A stretch of DNA of 64,000 nt from contig CALFTK010000019.1 of the NCBI GenBank assembly GCA_937916465.1, positions 1 to 64,000 of the forward strand, given 5' to 3'. The notes below the pieces were generated by a model. That model saw only the letters and a list, made by a program, of their open reading frames with translations, was not told the DNA's origin and ran no database searches. This DNA is from an uncultured Bacteroidales bacterium. GTDB taxonomy: Bacteria; Bacteroidota; Bacteroidia; Bacteroidales; Bacteroidaceae. Positions 1-7,726 of this stretch are shown in pieces (position 1 is the first letter of the stretch; every line of letters starts with the position of its first letter). A program made the position numbers and the translations under genes.

Positions 1-127
1 AGATGAAACCTGCAGGTATTGGTGTAAAGTAATAAGTTCCAATTGATAGATTTGAGTTCAGCGGAATAGATAGATTCTGCCCGATGTTGTACTCTATACC
101 ATAAACGAACAATAAAATTTAAGCAAT
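1..127. other. Left edge, no gene called
   Basis: No complete gene can be supported here. On the plus strand a short frame reads to a stop at 30-32 and could be the last residues of a gene outside the window. On the minus strand a frame of about 38 codons is open from about 117 to the edge and has a beta-strand-like composition, but it has no ATG. A TAGATTTG at 47-54 matches the Bacteroidales -7 box and may drive the gene at 128. Confidence 0.3.
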
Positions 128-562
128 ATGTTGATTACAATTTCACTTCTGATTCTTGTTTATATGATTATGGGCAAGGATATTAAGCCGCTCTTGGAGC
201 GCGTAAAGAACATCGATTGGCGTGGTAAGATTAACGCGCTGATGGATAAGTTGCGCCCATGGGCATTGAAGGCTGGTCGTGTGGCTACTCGCCCTCTGTT
301 GCAGTTCTACTATGTGATGGATGATGAGAATACATCTACGCTTGACCGTGTACTTATCTACGCTGCCATTGTCTATACCATTTTGCCTATGGACTTCATT
401 CCAAGTGTTATTTATAAGTTCTTGGGCATCCTGGATGATGGTGTAGCAATGCTCTTTGTTTACAGGAAGATTAAGGATAAGATCACTCCTGAAATCAACA
501 ATAAAGTAGAAACAACACTTAACGAGTGGTTCGGTGTAGAGTATGAATTAGTAGAGGAATAG
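128..562 (+). CDS. DUF1232 (YkvA-type) small membrane protein
   Basis: A 144-residue protein of unknown function. The N-terminal 16 residues are hydrophobic and may form a membrane helix. Residues about 73-117 carry the DUF1232 signature: a leucine-rich helix, then PMDFIPS, then a glycine and paired aspartates (ILDDG). Family members are small, widespread and usually membrane-associated, with no established biochemical role. The gene stands alone: the next gene starts 127 bp later behind its own promoter. The domain call is firm; function is unknown. Confidence 0.8.
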   Translation: MLITISLLILVYMIMGKDIKPLLERVKNIDWRGKINALMDKLRPWALKAGRVATRPLLQFYYVMDDENTSTLDRVLIYAAIVYTILPMDFIPSVIYKFLGILDDGVAMLFVYRKIKDKITPEINNKVETTLNEWFGVEYELVEE

Positions 563-615
563 AATTGAATTCGGCAATTACATAGTGTACATTCATTCAT
601 AGTTTTTTATGAGAA

Positions 616-648
616 TTGTGAATTATTTAAAAATTAGTTCTACTTTTG
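616..648 (+). promoter_or_regulatory. Promoter of the flavodoxin gene
   Basis: A perfect -7 box TACTTTTG lies at 641-648, with a TTG at 616-618 as a weak -33 element, 22 bp away. Transcription would start near 655, giving a leader of about 35 nt. Confidence 0.6.
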
Positions 649-689
649 TAGAAAGGTGAAATATAACAGTACAAAATAAATTTCCTATT

Positions 690-1496
690 ATGAACAATAT
701 GAAACATTATCTATTTATGGTTATTGCAGCTGTGACACTAACTTTTACAGCCTGTGGTTCAAAAGAATCAAAACAAAAACAGCTTATTCTGTACTATTCC
801 CAAACAGGAGCAACAGAAACTGTAGCTAAAGAGCTTCAGAATTTTTTAGGTGCCGATATTGAATCAATAGAATTAGAAGAACCCTATTCTGGAACATATG
901 CTGAAACTATTGATAGAGTAGGTAAGGAGCGTCAAAATGGAGTTTTGCCTAAGTTAAATCCTTTGAAAGCAGACTTGTCAAAATATGATGTGATATTCTT
1001 GGGGTATCCTATTTGGTACGGCACTTATGCTATGCCTATATATTCATTGATTAACGAAAATGATTTTGAAGGAAAGACCATAGTAACATTTAGTACATTT
1101 GGCAGCGGTGGAATGGAAGTGGCTATTCAAGATATAAAGAAAGCCTTGCCTAAAGCTCAGATAGCTGAAAACGGATTTGGTATTCGTAATGCACGTATTT
1201 CATCTACATCAAAGGAACTGAAACGCTTTTTGGCAGAAAACAGCTACATAGATGAAAATGTAGAAGTTTTAGCAGATTATTCTGAACTGCAGCCCGTTAC
1301 TGATATAGAGACACAGATATTCAATGCAGCATGCAGTGATTATCAGTTTCCATTAGGTACACCGGTATCTTATGGCAAACGCATTACCTCAGATGGAACT
1401 GATTATATATTCAAGGTTGATAATAACAGCACCATTTACGTAGTGGTGGGTAACGAACCTAACTCCAAACCGGAATTCACCAAAGTAGTAAGATAA
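690..1496 (+). CDS. Flavodoxin-domain lipoprotein
   Basis: A 268-residue predicted lipoprotein: a hydrophobic signal ends in TFTAC with the lipid-accepting Cys at 22. Residues about 31-200 are a flavodoxin fold. The FMN phosphate loop reads SQTGATETVA (residues 37-46), followed by FLGYPIWYG and TFSTFGSGGM, which would hold the isoalloxazine ring. Flavodoxins are usually cytoplasmic electron carriers, so an exported one needs FMN or another ligand in the envelope. Residues about 205-268 are a tail not explained by flavodoxin. The stop is 1 bp before the next gene, so the two are probably co-transcribed. Initiation at Met4 is also possible. Confidence 0.75.
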   Translation: MNNMKHYLFMVIAAVTLTFTACGSKESKQKQLILYYSQTGATETVAKELQNFLGADIESIELEEPYSGTYAETIDRVGKERQNGVLPKLNPLKADLSKYDVIFLGYPIWYGTYAMPIYSLINENDFEGKTIVTFSTFGSGGMEVAIQDIKKALPKAQIAENGFGIRNARISSTSKELKRFLAENSYIDENVEVLADYSELQPVTDIETQIFNAACSDYQFPLGTPVSYGKRITSDGTDYIFKVDNNSTIYVVVGNEPNSKPEFTKVVR

Positions 1497-1497
1497 A

Positions 1498-2568
1498 ATG
1501 AAAAAGAATCTGTTTACGATAGTGGCTATAGTTTTGGCCATAGTAGCTACAATGTTACTTGGCAACTTAATAGTTATAGGTGATAAAGTAGGAGAACTAA
1601 CTCATGTATATGTAGAATATGCATTCTATATACTTATACTTATTCTAGCCATTATCTACATAGTCAAACCAATAATTAAATTGCATAGAGCTCCGGAGTT
1701 TCCTGTGCTTGCAACAGATGATAATTGGAATACTAAACAACTATACACATTTGCTATGCGATTGGCAAAGAATTGTGGCTATATAACAGATATAGAGATA
1801 CGAAAAAAGCACCAAACAGAACTAATAGAAACTATTAAACAGAATTTAGAAAATATTGAAGAACTGAAGAGAATCATTACATCAGAAATAACATTACGTA
1901 TGGATGGTTCAAAAGAGATGTCGGTTTTAGGTGTAAACAAACGCATAAAAGAGTGGGGTAAAACAGTCTTTATGGTTACTGCCATTTCACAAAATAGCAA
2001 ATTCGATACTATAGCCGTATTGGTAATGAATTACAAATTAGTAGCCGATATTGTAATAGCTACAGGCTTTCGTCCCACCAAACCACAACTATTTAAACTA
2101 TATGTAAGAGTACTTACCACAGCATTGATAACCTATTGTGCATCACAAGTTTTGACTGATGTCAATGGAGTAGCCCCGTTTGATATTGCAGATGCTCCCG
2201 ATGCCGAATTTGATGGTTCAGATATTGATGCAACTGATATGGGCACTGATATTGATGAGAACGGATTTGGTTCCGGCATAATAGAAAATATAAGAAAGTC
2301 CTCAATAACCAGTGCTATAATGGGCTCTGCTATGGAAGGATGCATAAATGCGCTTCTTACTATGCGTATAGGTTATGTAACACGTGCTTACTTAACTAAA
2401 GGCCCCAAAGCATTGTCCGGAGTAAAAAATAAGCGCAAGATAAAACGTCAGGCCATAATGGATTCTTTTAAAGCTATGCCGGCAGTGATAGCAGGCAGTG
2501 GAGCTGTAATAGGTAAAAGTACTACCAAATGGCTTACCCGCATCTTCAAAGGCGAAGAAACAGAGTGA
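1498..2568 (+). CDS. DUF697 (YcjF-like) membrane protein
   Basis: A 356-residue protein with two N-terminal membrane helices (about 6-28 and 38-58), a cytoplasmic helical middle, and a C-terminal half resembling the DUF697/YcjF family. The resemblance is in the RPTKPQLFKLYVRVL stretch and the later block EGCINALLTMRIGYVTRAYL, which parallels the conserved 'VNALLTARIG' block of YcjF proteins. An Asp-rich linker (about 225-255) separates them. The function of the family is not established; some members are linked to envelope stress. It starts 1 bp after the flavodoxin lipoprotein. The DUF697 call is from remembered motifs and is moderate. Confidence 0.55.
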   Translation: MKKNLFTIVAIVLAIVATMLLGNLIVIGDKVGELTHVYVEYAFYILILILAIIYIVKPIIKLHRAPEFPVLATDDNWNTKQLYTFAMRLAKNCGYITDIEIRKKHQTELIETIKQNLENIEELKRIITSEITLRMDGSKEMSVLGVNKRIKEWGKTVFMVTAISQNSKFDTIAVLVMNYKLVADIVIATGFRPTKPQLFKLYVRVLTTALITYCASQVLTDVNGVAPFDIADAPDAEFDGSDIDATDMGTDIDENGFGSGIIENIRKSSITSAIMGSAMEGCINALLTMRIGYVTRAYLTKGPKALSGVKNKRKIKRQAIMDSFKAMPAVIAGSGAVIGKSTTKWLTRIFKGEETE

Positions 2569-2677
2569 ATAGCTGTTGTCTGCTATGTGCACTACCTGGA
2601 AGTGGGATAGGAGGTCTGTTATATAGAAATATACATAATGAATCTACTTTAGTTTTTATTCAAAAAGCATCAAAGTA

Positions 2678-2709
2678 TTTGTATGTACAAGATTTTGTAC
2701 ATATCTTTG
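2678..2709 (+). promoter_or_regulatory. Promoter and operator of the toxin-antitoxin pair
   Basis: The -33 element TTTG (2678-2681) and -7 box TATCTTTG (2702-2709) are 20 bp apart. Between them lies a perfect inverted repeat, TATGTACAA (2682-2690), spacer GATT, TTGTACATA (2695-2703). It contains two TGTACA cores (2684-2689 and 2696-2701) with centres 12 bp apart. This is the core sequence and spacing described for the E. coli yefM-yoeB operator, so the antitoxin or the complex probably binds here and blocks RNA polymerase. Confidence 0.8.
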
Positions 2710-2731
2710 TAATCTAATTAGAAAATAGTAT

Positions 2732-2983
2732 ATGACTACAACAACAATTTCTGAATTTAGAGCGAATGCTAAAAAGTATATAGACAGTATAATCAATGAC
2801 AATGGAACATTGATTATAAATAGAGGGAATACAGCCGCTGTTTTAATTTCTTTAGATGAGTATAATTCCATTAAAGCTACCGAAAATGTTTTAGTGTCTC
2901 AAGCTGTTACTGATGATCTAACAAAAAGTATTGAACAGTGGAAAAACGGACAAAGTGTAGAAGTTGATATAGATTCACTATAA
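2732..2983 (+). CDS. YefM/Phd-family antitoxin
   Basis: An 83-residue antitoxin of the YefM/Phd type. The N-terminal DNA-binding part has the usual order: TTTISEFRANAKKYID, then a basic patch with INRGNTAAVLISLDEYNSI at about residues 28-47. The acidic C-terminus (from about residue 50) would wrap the partner toxin. Such antitoxins repress their own operon, which fits the palindrome in the promoter. The stop codon is 2 bp before the partner gene. Family call is strong. Confidence 0.88.
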   Translation: MTTTTISEFRANAKKYIDSIINDNGTLIINRGNTAAVLISLDEYNSIKATENVLVSQAVTDDLTKSIEQWKNGQSVEVDIDSL

Positions 2984-2985
2984 TT

Positions 2986-3738
2986 ATGAAATTAGAGTTT
3001 GCTCCTGATGCATTAAAGTGCTATCAAACAATAAAAAACAGTAATTCTGAGAAGGCTGAAAAGATAAAGGCGCTTCTTAAAGATGTATTACTGCATCCTG
3101 AATTCGGCATAGGAGAGCCAACTGCTCTCGATGGTAAGCTAAAAGGAATCTGGCAACGAAAAATTTCGTACAATGAATTTGTATATTATTTGTTCAATTC
3201 GTCAGTTGTAACCGTTGTAGCTTTAAAAATAGATTTGCCCATTGATGATGATGCTAACATAGATTCATCATTCAAATTAGAAGAGTTTTCTGAAAACGAT
3301 TATGCATCTGTAATGGCATTGATGGCTGCAAACAGGGGTAAAGATTCCGAACCAAAAGTTGGACTGTTTTGGTACAATAGAGCTAATAATTCACTATTTG
3401 GTGTAGTATCGCATAGATTAAGTGATTATTCACAAGCCAATGCTTCTGATGGTAGAATAACCTGTTCTGAAATGCACGAAGATGTTTGGAAAAAGGAGTT
3501 CAGAAAACAAAAGTATCAGAATAACGGTGTTGGCCCATTTGTAGGAGCTTATCAAGACAAACCAAGAGGACGGGTGTTTTACAATATCGATACCGATACC
3601 TTTGAAGTAGCTGTAGGAAAATGGCTTAATGATTTTCCACAAGCCTATCAACTTATATTGGAAGAATTTAATCTGCCTCCCGAACAGACAAAACCATTGT
3701 ATGCTGTTCATTGGGATATAGGAATGTCGTGGAGGTAA
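2986..3738 (+). CDS. YoeB-like domain fused to an unknown C-terminal domain
   Basis: A 250-residue protein; YoeB toxins are about 84 residues. Residues 1-88 align with YoeB (a long helix pair, then the LKGIWQRKIS and VYYLF strands). Aligned by eye to E. coli YoeB, catalytic Glu46 is Thr, Arg65 is Phe, and the C-terminal His83-Tyr84 are Asp-Leu. The ribonuclease activity of YoeB is therefore unlikely to be retained. Residues about 95-250 form a second domain that I cannot assign; it has an EMHEDVW motif, a PRGRVFYN strand and a C-terminal HWDIGMSW. It follows the antitoxin by 2 bp and must be co-expressed with it. It may be a toxin with another active site, or a domesticated regulator. Confidence 0.7.
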   Translation: MKLEFAPDALKCYQTIKNSNSEKAEKIKALLKDVLLHPEFGIGEPTALDGKLKGIWQRKISYNEFVYYLFNSSVVTVVALKIDLPIDDDANIDSSFKLEEFSENDYASVMALMAANRGKDSEPKVGLFWYNRANNSLFGVVSHRLSDYSQANASDGRITCSEMHEDVWKKEFRKQKYQNNGVGPFVGAYQDKPRGRVFYNIDTDTFEVAVGKWLNDFPQAYQLILEEFNLPPEQTKPLYAVHWDIGMSWR

Positions 3739-3810
3739 CTTTTTTATGGAAGTGCTACAATTAACCAATTTTAATATTTTTTTTAAGTAAAAGATAGAAT
3801 CTAACAACAT

Positions 3811-3847
3811 CATTACTCTTTATTAACAAACAAATTAATAAAGTAAT
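3811..3847 (+). promoter_or_regulatory. Imperfect inverted repeat before the WG-repeat gene
   Basis: CATTACTCTTTATTAA (3811-3826) is repeated inverted as TTAATAAAGTAATG (3834-3847), differing by a 2-nt bulge, with a 7-nt loop. It ends 6 bp before the start codon. It could be an operator or an RNA hairpin affecting translation. No clear TAnnTTTG box was found beside it. Confidence 0.45.
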
Positions 3848-3853
3848 GACGAT

Positions 3854-4951
3854 ATGAAAAAGATTAAGAATTTTATTCTGGCACTGATAGGGGCCGGTGT
3901 ATTATTTACAAAAAAGGTTCTGGAAACCTTCAAGAAATGTTCAAAGGCAGTACGTATAATTATAATTGCATTGCTATGTCTATACGCTGCACATTTAGTT
4001 ACAAAAAGAGTAAGAAGAGTAATTTACAGAAATTTTGGCAGATACGAATGGCGTGACGAACGAATCTGTGGTAATATATGGATACACGTATTCCACGATG
4101 ATAAAATAAGGTTATATGATGAGTCAACAGGAAAATATACCACTCCAAAACTGAATTGGATATCAGATATTTCCGATGACGATTCTATTGTAGTATATGC
4201 GCTTCCTAAAAAACGTGGATATTTGAATGTTCACACCGGAGAAATAGTTATTGAGGCAAAAGAATACCAAAAAGCCTGGATATTTTCAGAAGGATTAGCA
4301 GCTGTTGTAAAAGATGGAATGATAGGATTTATAAACCGAAACAACGAAGTAGTTATTCCATTCAAATTTCCACTACCAAAATATGATAATGATAATAACT
4401 ACTATGTGTTTCATAATGGCTACTGTGTAATGACCGATATAAATGGTAGAGTAGGGCTTATTGACAAGAAAGGGGAATGGGTAGTAGAACCTGCGTATGA
4501 ATATATACTATCACCGGTAAATGGATACAGAAAGGTTTATGATGGACTATATGGAGTCTTAGGCCCCGATTTAAAGCCATACAAACCAGCCATATACGAA
4601 TATGTTCATGTTGATATTGATAAGACTGTCACTTTGGCAAAAGATGGAAGGATGTGGATGGAAGATTTGGACGGAAATGTGATAGTTCCATTTATGTACG
4701 ATTATTCAGACTACTTGGAATATCCGGAAGATATTTATTGTGCAGAAGAAACTTGTTATGTATTATCTGAATTTTCAGAATACTATATCGGTAACAAAGT
4801 AGGAATAATGAACAGAGTAACAGGAATGCCCATAACTGATGCCATCTATGATGAAGTAAAGATGATTTCAAGTTGTGTATTTGAAGTAACATTAAGCAAT
4901 AGTTTCGACAGAACTGTTTTAGACCTGGAAGGAAATGTAATATTCCCATGA
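3854..4951 (+). CDS. WG-repeat protein with N-terminal membrane helix
   Basis: A 365-residue protein. Residues about 33-50 form one membrane helix with a basic flank (TKRVRRVIYR), so the rest should be anchored in the inner membrane. Residues about 105-365 are WG repeats: recurring units such as GMIGFINRNNEVVIP and GRVGLIDKKGEWVVEP, in which a 'G..G.i...G..v..p.y' pattern repeats about every 50 residues. WG repeats form beta structures of unclear function, common in Bacteroidales surface or signalling proteins. The gene is alone and ends in a terminator shared with the convergent AraC gene. Confidence 0.75.
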   Translation: MKKIKNFILALIGAGVLFTKKVLETFKKCSKAVRIIIIALLCLYAAHLVTKRVRRVIYRNFGRYEWRDERICGNIWIHVFHDDKIRLYDESTGKYTTPKLNWISDISDDDSIVVYALPKKRGYLNVHTGEIVIEAKEYQKAWIFSEGLAAVVKDGMIGFINRNNEVVIPFKFPLPKYDNDNNYYVFHNGYCVMTDINGRVGLIDKKGEWVVEPAYEYILSPVNGYRKVYDGLYGVLGPDLKPYKPAIYEYVHVDIDKTVTLAKDGRMWMEDLDGNVIVPFMYDYSDYLEYPEDIYCAEETCYVLSEFSEYYIGNKVGIMNRVTGMPITDAIYDEVKMISSCVFEVTLSNSFDRTVLDLEGNVIFP

Positions 4952-4960
4952 TTAACAAGA

Positions 4961-5006
4961 AACGCAGCCGGAATAATCCCCTCTAATTCGGCTGCGTTCT
5001 ATTATA
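4961..5006. terminator. Bidirectional terminator
   Basis: A perfect 10-bp stem, AACGCAGCCG (4961-4970) and CGGCTGCGTT (4989-4998), lies between the convergent WG-repeat and AraC genes. It is flanked by A/T runs suitable for either direction. Confidence 0.8.
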
Positions 5007-5019
5007 TGATTACCTGTTA

Positions 5020-5691
5020 TCAATTCTGCAGTTTATTTATTATGCGGTACTCTTCGGGTGTACAGTTGTTAAACCTTTTAAACGCTTTAATGAAGGTAGA
5101 TACACTTTTAAATCCACATTCATAGGAAATATCTTCCACAGAGAGACTTTTGTCAGATAATAGAGTAAGCGATTTTTCAATCTTTACATATTCAATAAGT
5201 TCGGCAGGTGTAGCATCAGTATATCTCTTAAGTTTTTTATACATTGCCGTCCTATCAATGTTTAAATCTTCAGCCAATTTCTTTGCAGAATAGTTCTCTT
5301 CGCATGCGTGCATTCTGACAACAGCAAAACACTTCTCCATAAAAATTCCATTTCTGTATTTTATCATACTTGAATTAGGGCAGTCATAACCTACTATACA
5401 TTTGTCAGAAAGAATATTCTGTTCTTCGTGCAAGTTATAGGGCTTAATTAAATTATCATCGAAATCAGTCTTTTGAGCATTTTCTTGTTCAACCTGTTTT
5501 TCCGGTAATTCTGTTTCTTCATCACACTCATTATTGCGTTGTCTGGAACTCTTGTTGTATTTTATACAATAGTTTATCAGTCTGAATGACTCCATTCCAA
5601 CCAAACAAGAAATCAAAATAAATAGAAAAGGACGATTAAACGATAATGTAACGAAATAAAATGAATTACAGACATAAAAAATTCTTGGCAT
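5020..5691 (-). CDS. AraC-family regulator with a membrane segment
   Basis: A 223-residue protein. The C-terminal part (about 125-220) is a complete AraC DNA-binding domain with two helix-turn-helix units: SAKKLAEDLNIDRTAMYKKL, then SVEDISYECGFKSVSTFIKAF and the closing TPEEYR. The N-terminus (about 8-40) is hydrophobic and looks like a membrane helix, followed by a charged linker rich in Glu and Gln. There is no sugar-binding or receiver domain. It may be a membrane-bound regulator, or the C-terminal remnant of a larger multi-helix sensor. An in-frame stop lies just upstream of the ATG, and the promoter fits this start. Repeated motifs upstream suggest autoregulation. Confidence 0.75.
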   Translation of the reverse strand: MPRIFYVCNSFYFVTLSFNRPFLFILISCLVGMESFRLINYCIKYNKSSRQRNNECDEETELPEKQVEQENAQKTDFDDNLIKPYNLHEEQNILSDKCIVGYDCPNSSMIKYRNGIFMEKCFAVVRMHACEENYSAKKLAEDLNIDRTAMYKKLKRYTDATPAELIEYVKIEKSLTLLSDKSLSVEDISYECGFKSVSTFIKAFKRFNNCTPEEYRIINKLQN

Positions 5692-5719
5692 AGCGTTTAT
5701 TAGTTAGTTTACAATGTTG

Positions 5720-5823
5720 TTAGTATAATAGTGTCACAAATATAAAACAATTAGTATCATAAAACAACAAACAAGGTGATTATTTTAGAAAAACTATTGC
5801 AAAAACAGTAAAATTAGTATCAT
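5720..5823. promoter_or_regulatory. Three helically phased direct repeats (candidate AraC sites)
   Basis: TTAGTATAAT (5720-5729), TTAGTATCAT (5751-5760) and TTAGTATCAT (5814-5823) lie in the same orientation. The last two share 12 identical bases when the preceding AA is counted. Start-to-start distances are 31 and 63 bp, close to 3 and 6 turns of DNA. They lie in the intergenic region between the AraC gene and aspS. Confidence 0.55.
5737..5767 (-). promoter_or_regulatory. Promoter of the AraC gene
   Basis: The minus strand reads TATATTTG at 5744-5737 (-7) with TTG at 5767-5765 (-33), 20 bp apart. The leader would be about 40 nt. One TTAGTATCAT repeat sits between the two elements. Confidence 0.6.
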
Positions 5824-5872
5824 TTGAACAGTATTTATCTAAAAAAATCAATAGTTATCACTATTTTTTGAA

Positions 5873-5880
5873 TAACTTTG
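5873..5880 (+). promoter_or_regulatory. Promoter -7 box of aspS
   Basis: TAACTTTG followed by C matches the -7 consensus, 28 bp before the start codon. No clear TTTG was found at -33. A small hairpin (AATAGT at 5850-5855, ACTATT at 5860-5865) lies just upstream. AGGAGA at 5902-5907 is too close to the ATG to be a normal Shine-Dalgarno sequence. Confidence 0.6.
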
Positions 5881-5908
5881 CAATCTCAATTAAAACAAAC
5901 CAGGAGAA

Positions 5909-7666
5909 ATGTTTAGAACTAAAACTTGCGGTGAACTAAGAGTATCCGATTGCGGCACTAAAGTAGTGTTGGCAGGATGGGTACAAAAAGTCAGGAAAAT
6001 GGGTGGAATGGTCTTTGTGGACATTCGTGATCGTTATGGTATTACCCAATTGGTTTTCAACGAGAGTACCAATGCCGAACTGTGTGAACGTGCCAACAAA
6101 TTGGGACGCGAATATGTGATTCAGGTAGAAGGTGTTGTAAACGAACGTTCCAGTAAGAATTCAAAGATACCAACAGGCGATATAGAGATAATAGTAGAGA
6201 CATTGAATCTGATAAATGCTGCTGATACACCTCCGTTTACAATTGAAGACGATACAGACGGTGGCGATGATTTGCGCATGAAATATCGATATCTTGATTT
6301 ACGTCGTAATGCTGTACGCAAAAATCTGGAGCTTCGCCATAAGATGGTAATGGAAATCCGTAAGTTCCTTGATAACCTGAACTTTATGGAAGTTGAAACA
6401 CCTATCTTGATCAATTCTACACCCGAAGGTGCCCGAGATTTTGTAGTTCCTTCCAGAATGAATCCGGGTCAGTTCTATGCTCTGCCACAAAGCCCTCAGA
6501 TACTGAAACAGTTGCTTATGGTATCAGGTTTTGACCGCTATTTCCAGATAGCAAAGTGTTTCCGCGATGAAGACCTTCGCGCAGACCGTCAGCCTGAATT
6601 TACACAGATTGACTGTGAAATGTCTTTTGTAGAACAGGAAGATATTATTCAGATTTTTGAAGATATGGCAAAACATCTCTTCAAATCTATTCTTGGTATA
6701 GAGATGAACGAACCATTCTTGCGTATGAGCTGGCACGATGCCATGAAGTACTATGGTAGCGATAAGCCGGATTTACGCTTTGAAATGAAGTTCGTAGAGC
6801 TTATGGATATAATGAAGGGCCACGGATTCCCTGTATTTGACAGTGCAGAATATATAGGTGGTATCTGTGCAAAAGGAGCTGCAACATACACACGTAAGCA
6901 AATTGATCAGCTTACAGAATTCGTAAAGCGCCAGCAGATAGGAGCTAAAGGTCTGGTATATGCACGCGTAGAGGCTGATGGCAATGTAAAATCAAGTGTA
7001 GATAAATTCTACACACAGGATGTACTGCAACAACTAAAAGCGGCATTCAATGCAGAACCGGGCGACCTTATTCTTATATTGAGTGGAGATGATGCAATGA
7101 AAACCCGCAAACAGCTTTGCGAATTGCGTCTTGAAATGGGTAACCAGCTTGGATTACGCAACAAAAATGTATTCTCATGTCTTTGGGTAGTAGATTTTCC
7201 AATGTATGAATGGAGCGATGAAGAGGGTAGGTTGATGGCTATGCACCATCCGTTTACCAGCCCCAAACCGGAAGATGTTCCATTGTTGGAAACCGACCCT
7301 GCCAGTGTACGTGCGAATGCCTACGATATGGTTATAAATGGAAATGAAGTTGGTGGCGGTTCAATAAGAATACACGACAGCAAACTTCAGGCTACAATAT
7401 TCAACATACTTGGTTTTACTCCGGAACAGGCACAGGAAAAGTTTGGTTTCCTAATGAATGCCTTTAAGTTCGGTGCACCGCCTCATGGTGGTTTGGCATT
7501 CGGCCTGGATCGTTTGGTTAGCATATTTGCAGGACTTGACAACATACGCGACTGCATAGCTTTCCCAAAGAACAATTCGGGTAGGGACGTTATGTTAGAT
7601 GCCCCTGGTCCTATAGACCAAGTGCAGTTCGATGAATTACATCTTAGAATTGATCTTCAAGAATAA
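5909..7666 (+). CDS. aspS: Aspartyl-tRNA synthetase
   Basis: This enzyme charges tRNA-Asp with aspartate in the cytoplasm. The 585 residues match the bacterial-type class IIb enzyme. An N-terminal OB-fold anticodon-binding domain (1-110) is followed by the class II catalytic core: motif 2 [16 protein letters not shown] at about 217-232, a GAD insertion domain (about 290-410), GGGSIRIHD at about 481 and motif 3 GLDRLV at about 530. I cannot tell from the sequence whether it also charges tRNA-Asn. It has its own promoter and stands apart from its neighbours. Confidence 0.97.
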   Translation: MFRTKTCGELRVSDCGTKVVLAGWVQKVRKMGGMVFVDIRDRYGITQLVFNESTNAELCERANKLGREYVIQVEGVVNERSSKNSKIPTGDIEIIVETLNLINAADTPPFTIEDDTDGGDDLRMKYRYLDLRRNAVRKNLELRHKMVMEIRKFLDNLNFMEVETPILINSTPEGARDFVVPSRMNPGQFYALPQSPQILKQLLMVSGFDRYFQIAKCFRDEDLRADRQPEFTQIDCEMSFVEQEDIIQIFEDMAKHLFKSILGIEMNEPFLRMSWHDAMKYYGSDKPDLRFEMKFVELMDIMKGHGFPVFDSAEYIGGICAKGAATYTRKQIDQLTEFVKRQQIGAKGLVYARVEADGNVKSSVDKFYTQDVLQQLKAAFNAEPGDLILILSGDDAMKTRKQLCELRLEMGNQLGLRNKNVFSCLWVVDFPMYEWSDEEGRLMAMHHPFTSPKPEDVPLLETDPASVRANAYDMVINGNEVGGGSIRIHDSKLQATIFNILGFTPEQAQEKFGFLMNAFKFGAPPHGGLAFGLDRLVSIFAGLDNIRDCIAFPKNNSGRDVMLDAPGPIDQVQFDELHLRIDLQE

Positions 7667-7674
7667 AATAACAG

Positions 7675-7710
7675 AGGACTATATTTGACTTGTCGGTTAG
7701 ATATAGTCCT
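7675..7710 (+). terminator. Hairpin after aspS containing a -7-like box
   Basis: A perfect 10-bp stem, AGGACTATAT (7675-7684) and ATATAGTCCT (7701-7710), starts 8 bp after the aspS stop and ends 16 bp before the receptor gene. It lacks a strong T run. TATATTTG at 7680-7687 looks like a -7 box inside the stem, so it may be a terminator, an attenuator or a promoter. Confidence 0.45.
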
Positions 7711-7726
7711 TAATAATTAATAAAGG

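Noticed and set aside
1..117. Minus-strand frame with a beta-strand-like sequence
   Set aside because: Too short, no ATG, and an in-frame stop just upstream; it could be a fragment of an outer membrane protein gene but cannot be supported from this window.
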